DNA of 49,381 nucleotides from positions 1 to 49,381 of the forward strand of contig NZ_JAJOHV010000032.1 of NCBI RefSeq assembly GCF_021129175.1, given 5' to 3'. Each line of letters opens with the position of its first letter. Positions within the stretch are counted from its first letter, which is position 1. Shown in pieces: positions 47,258 through 49,381 of the stretch. A model generated the notes under the pieces. It did not search any database, was not told where the DNA came from, and worked only from the letters and a program-made list of their open reading frames with translations. This DNA is from Chromobacterium piscinae (GTDB taxonomy: Bacteria; Pseudomonadota; Gammaproteobacteria; Burkholderiales; Chromobacteriaceae). The position numbers and the translations under genes were made by a program.

Positions 47258-49138
47258 ATGTCCGCTTACAAAGTCAGCCTGCGCGAACTGCGCTTCTTCC
47301 TGTGGGAGCAGAACCAGTCCGCGCGCCGCTTCCTGTCGCGGCCGCCGTTCAACGACAAGGACCGCGACCACTACGACCTCCTGCTGGAGAAGGCGCGCGC
47401 CTTCGCCCTGGATCTGGGCCGCGCCTACCAGGCGTCCGACCGCCAGGAATGCCGGCTGCTGGACAATGGCGAGGTGGAGATCCCGCGCGAGTTCCACCCG
47501 CTATGGCAGCGCTACAAGCAGGAATGGGTGCCAGTGCTGGGCAATGGCGGCGACGTCCACCGCCCGGCGCTGCCGCCCATCGTCCGCCAGGCGATACAGG
47601 AAATGTTCATGGGCGCCAATCCGGCCTTCATGACCTACGGCGGCTTCAACCTGCCGGCGATCAAATTGTTCCGCCTGCACGGCACGCCGGAACAGAAGGC
47701 TGTTTATCTGGACAAGCTGCAGCGCCACGAATGGGATGCCTGCTTCTGCGCCACCGAGGCCCAGGCCGGCAGCGACCTGACCGCGGTGAAAACGCTGGCC
47801 GAGCCGCTGGAACAGGACGGCGTCTACGCGGTGACCGGCGAGAAGGTGTTCATCTCGGCCGGCATGCACAGCCTGACCGACAACACCGTCTACTTCGTGC
47901 TCGGCCGCCTGGGCAACGCTGGCGGCAGCTCCTATTCGTTGTCCTGCCTGCTGGTGCCGCGCTTCTGGCCGAATCCGGAAACCGGCGAGCTGGAGGAAAA
48001 CTTCGTCGAGTGCGCCGAACTGCCGGTGAAGATGGGCCTGAAGGGCTGCGCCAATACCCGGCTGGTCTTCGGCCGCAAGGGCGTCACCCGCGGCGCGCTC
48101 TTGGGCGGCCGCAAGAACGCCGGCCTGCTGCAACTGATCCCGCTGATGAACCAGGCGCGCATCAGCACCGCGGTCATCGGCCTGGGCCTGGCCTCGTCCG
48201 CCTATCTGCATTCGGTGGAGTTCGCCGCCAAGCGCTTGCAGGGCCGCGCGATCGAACGCACCTCGGACAGCGGCGCGCCCAGCCTGCCCATCGCCGAGCA
48301 TGGCGACGTGCAGCGGATGCTGCTGGAAATGAAAGCCCGCGTCGAAGGCTGCCGCGGCCTGTTGGGCAAGCTCACCGCGGCCTCCACCGAGGCCTTCGCG
48401 CTGGAGGCCGAGGCCGCGCCGGACGAGATGAAGGTGGAGAAACAGCGCAAGCTGGTGCAGCTGCTGACACCGGTGTGCAAGGCCTTCGTCTCCGACCAAG
48501 CGTGGAAAATCTGCGAGCTGGCGATACAGACGCACGGCGGCATCGGCTACACCGACGCCTATCCGGTGGAGCAGAACGCGCGCGACGTGAAAATCCTGTC
48601 GATCTGGGAAGGCACCAACTACATCCAGGCGCAGGATCTGGTGCGCGACAAGCTGGGCTTCGGCCGCAACTCGCGCCTGATCAAGTATTTGCGCGAGGAG
48701 CTGGATGCCTTCCTGGAAAACGCCGACGCGTCCGCCGAACTGGCGCCGCTATCGCGGCGGCTGGACGAGGCGATGGCCGCCGCGGAGGCGTCGCTGGAGC
48801 GAATAGGCGAAGCCGTGCACGACGGCCGCATGCAGGAGAGTAGCCAGTTTTACACCCGGTTCCTGGAAATGCTGGGCTACACCGTCTCCGGCTGGACGCT
48901 GCTGGAAGGCGCCCATCTCGCCACGCGCGCGCTGGAGAGGGAGCTGCCGCCGTCCGAAGCCGCCTTCTACCGCGGCAAGCTGAAAACCGCCCGCTATTTC
49001 TTCGCCAACATCCTGCCGACCGTGCACCTGCACGGCCGGATCATCGCCGACCTGCCGGCGGCGGCCGTCGCCGTCGCCGTAGACGAACTCGCCCAGGAGG
49101 ACCGCCATGACGCAGACCGTCGCCACGCCGCCGTCTGA
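47258..49138 (+). CDS. Acyl-CoA dehydrogenase, long DmdC/AcdA type
   Basis: A 626-residue acyl-CoA dehydrogenase of the same subgroup as the gene at 28643; both begin M-x-AYK. The flavin region is CFCATEAQAGSDLTAVKTLAEP and GEKVFISAGMHSLTDNTVYFVLGR. The catalytic glutamate is in LSIWEGTNYIQAQDLVRDKLG, preceded by THGGIGYTDAYPVEQNARD. The residues appear intact, so it is probably active. AAGGGAAACGAT precedes the ATG. Its last 32 nt overlap the next gene. In this context a carrier- or CoA-bound pathway intermediate is the likely substrate. Confidence 0.92.
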   Translation: MSAYKVSLRELRFFLWEQNQSARRFLSRPPFNDKDRDHYDLLLEKARAFALDLGRAYQASDRQECRLLDNGEVEIPREFHPLWQRYKQEWVPVLGNGGDVHRPALPPIVRQAIQEMFMGANPAFMTYGGFNLPAIKLFRLHGTPEQKAVYLDKLQRHEWDACFCATEAQAGSDLTAVKTLAEPLEQDGVYAVTGEKVFISAGMHSLTDNTVYFVLGRLGNAGGSSYSLSCLLVPRFWPNPETGELEENFVECAELPVKMGLKGCANTRLVFGRKGVTRGALLGGRKNAGLLQLIPLMNQARISTAVIGLGLASSAYLHSVEFAAKRLQGRAIERTSDSGAPSLPIAEHGDVQRMLLEMKARVEGCRGLLGKLTAASTEAFALEAEAAPDEMKVEKQRKLVQLLTPVCKAFVSDQAWKICELAIQTHGGIGYTDAYPVEQNARDVKILSIWEGTNYIQAQDLVRDKLGFGRNSRLIKYLREELDAFLENADASAELAPLSRRLDEAMAAAEASLERIGEAVHDGRMQESSQFYTRFLEMLGYTVSGWTLLEGAHLATRALERELPPSEAAFYRGKLKTARYFFANILPTVHLHGRIIADLPAAAVAVAVDELAQEDRHDADRRHAAV

Positions 49139-49381
49139 GGCCGCGCCGCAATCGCTGTTCGGCGGCCCCCGCACGCTGTACCGCGGGACGGACATCGACG
49201 GCGCCACCATCGAGCCCAACGAGGGCCTGTGGGTGCGCGGCAGCAATCTGAACGAACTGATAGGCGGCATCGATTTCGCCAGCGCGCTATGGCGGGTGTG
49301 GTTCGGCGCGATGCCGGAGCCCGCCATCGCCGCCGCGGTGGACGCCGCGCTCGCCGCCGTGTCCGCGGCGCTGGTCGGCGA
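49107..49381 (+). CDS. Citrate synthase-family protein (partial, 5' end only)
   Basis: Only the first 91 residues are in the window. After a polar N-terminus the segment YRGTDIDGATIEPNEGLWVRG, then ELIGGIDFASALWRVWFGAMPE, matches the start of citrate synthase/2-methylcitrate synthase and citryl-CoA lyase proteins, where RG-x-D-I and the F-x-x-x-x-x-L/W-x-G-x-P element occur. AGGAGGA lies 6 nt before the ATG. It overlaps the dehydrogenase gene by 32 nt, so it belongs to the cluster. It may use an acyl-CoA/ACP with oxaloacetate-like acceptor. Subfamily cannot be judged from this part. Confidence 0.75.
   Translation, partial: MTQTVATPPSEAAPQSLFGGPRTLYRGTDIDGATIEPNEGLWVRGSNLNELIGGIDFASALWRVWFGAMPEPAIAAAVDAALAAVSAALVG

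Overview
The window is high-GC DNA from a beta-proteobacterium, most likely Chromobacterium or a close relative in the Chromobacteriaceae. I infer this from the protein sequences and from the housekeeping neighbourhoods (rne/rluC divergent, fur divergent from bamE-dapB, prkA-yeaH-spoVR, bpt-aat). No 16S rRNA or violacein operon is present, so the genus is inference.

Layout. Positions 1-5353 hold a divergent FAD monooxygenase (cut by the left edge) and AraC regulator, a cysteine desulfidase-type gene (cyuA), and an MFS transporter behind a PAP2 lipid phosphatase. Positions 5595-6736 hold a VioB-type ferritin-like protein that has lost its expected metal ligands, then tRNA-Asn. Positions 6830-21752 are mostly core genes: rne, rluC, a HAD phosphatase, a Rieske protein, an SppA-type peptidase, an orphan motD, a RutE-type nitroreductase, pyrD, a SlyB-like lipoprotein, a fur-aat-bpt operon, bamE-dapB, and an HmuUV-like ABC pair. 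Positions 21846-28523 lie on the minus strand: the prkA-yeaH-spoVR stress operon and an overlapping DUF2062-Nudix-PilZ trio. Positions 28643-36332 are more accessory: an acyl-CoA dehydrogenase, two tandem DUF5610 proteins, a secreted esterase/PHB-depolymerase-like protein, a YecA/SEC-C protein, the stub of a dead acyl-CoA synthetase, a secreted one-trefoil ricin-B lectin, a LiuR-like MerR regulator with a perfect palindrome upstream, and a GNAT acetyltransferase.

The most interesting region is 36333 to the right edge. A strikingly AT-rich intergenic stretch carries a lux-type box (ACCTGT-N8-ACAGGT, 36827-36846). The box is spaced exactly as expected for a class II LuxR-activated promoter relative to a TATTAT -10 element. 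Behind it runs a tightly packed set of at least 11 co-directional genes: a fatty-acyl-AMP ligase, a divergent acyl-CoA dehydrogenase, an acyl carrier protein, three thiolase-fold KAS III-like proteins with three different catalytic states, a protein of unknown family, a ferritin-fold diiron enzyme with a complete ligand set, a PLP decarboxylase and AMP ligase resembling the exosortase-A-associated pair, a full-length acyl-CoA dehydrogenase, and the start of a citrate-synthase-family gene. I read it as a quorum-sensing-controlled biosynthetic cluster making a carrier-protein-bound, fatty-acid-derived small molecule. I do not recognise it as a described pathway, and its product is unknown.
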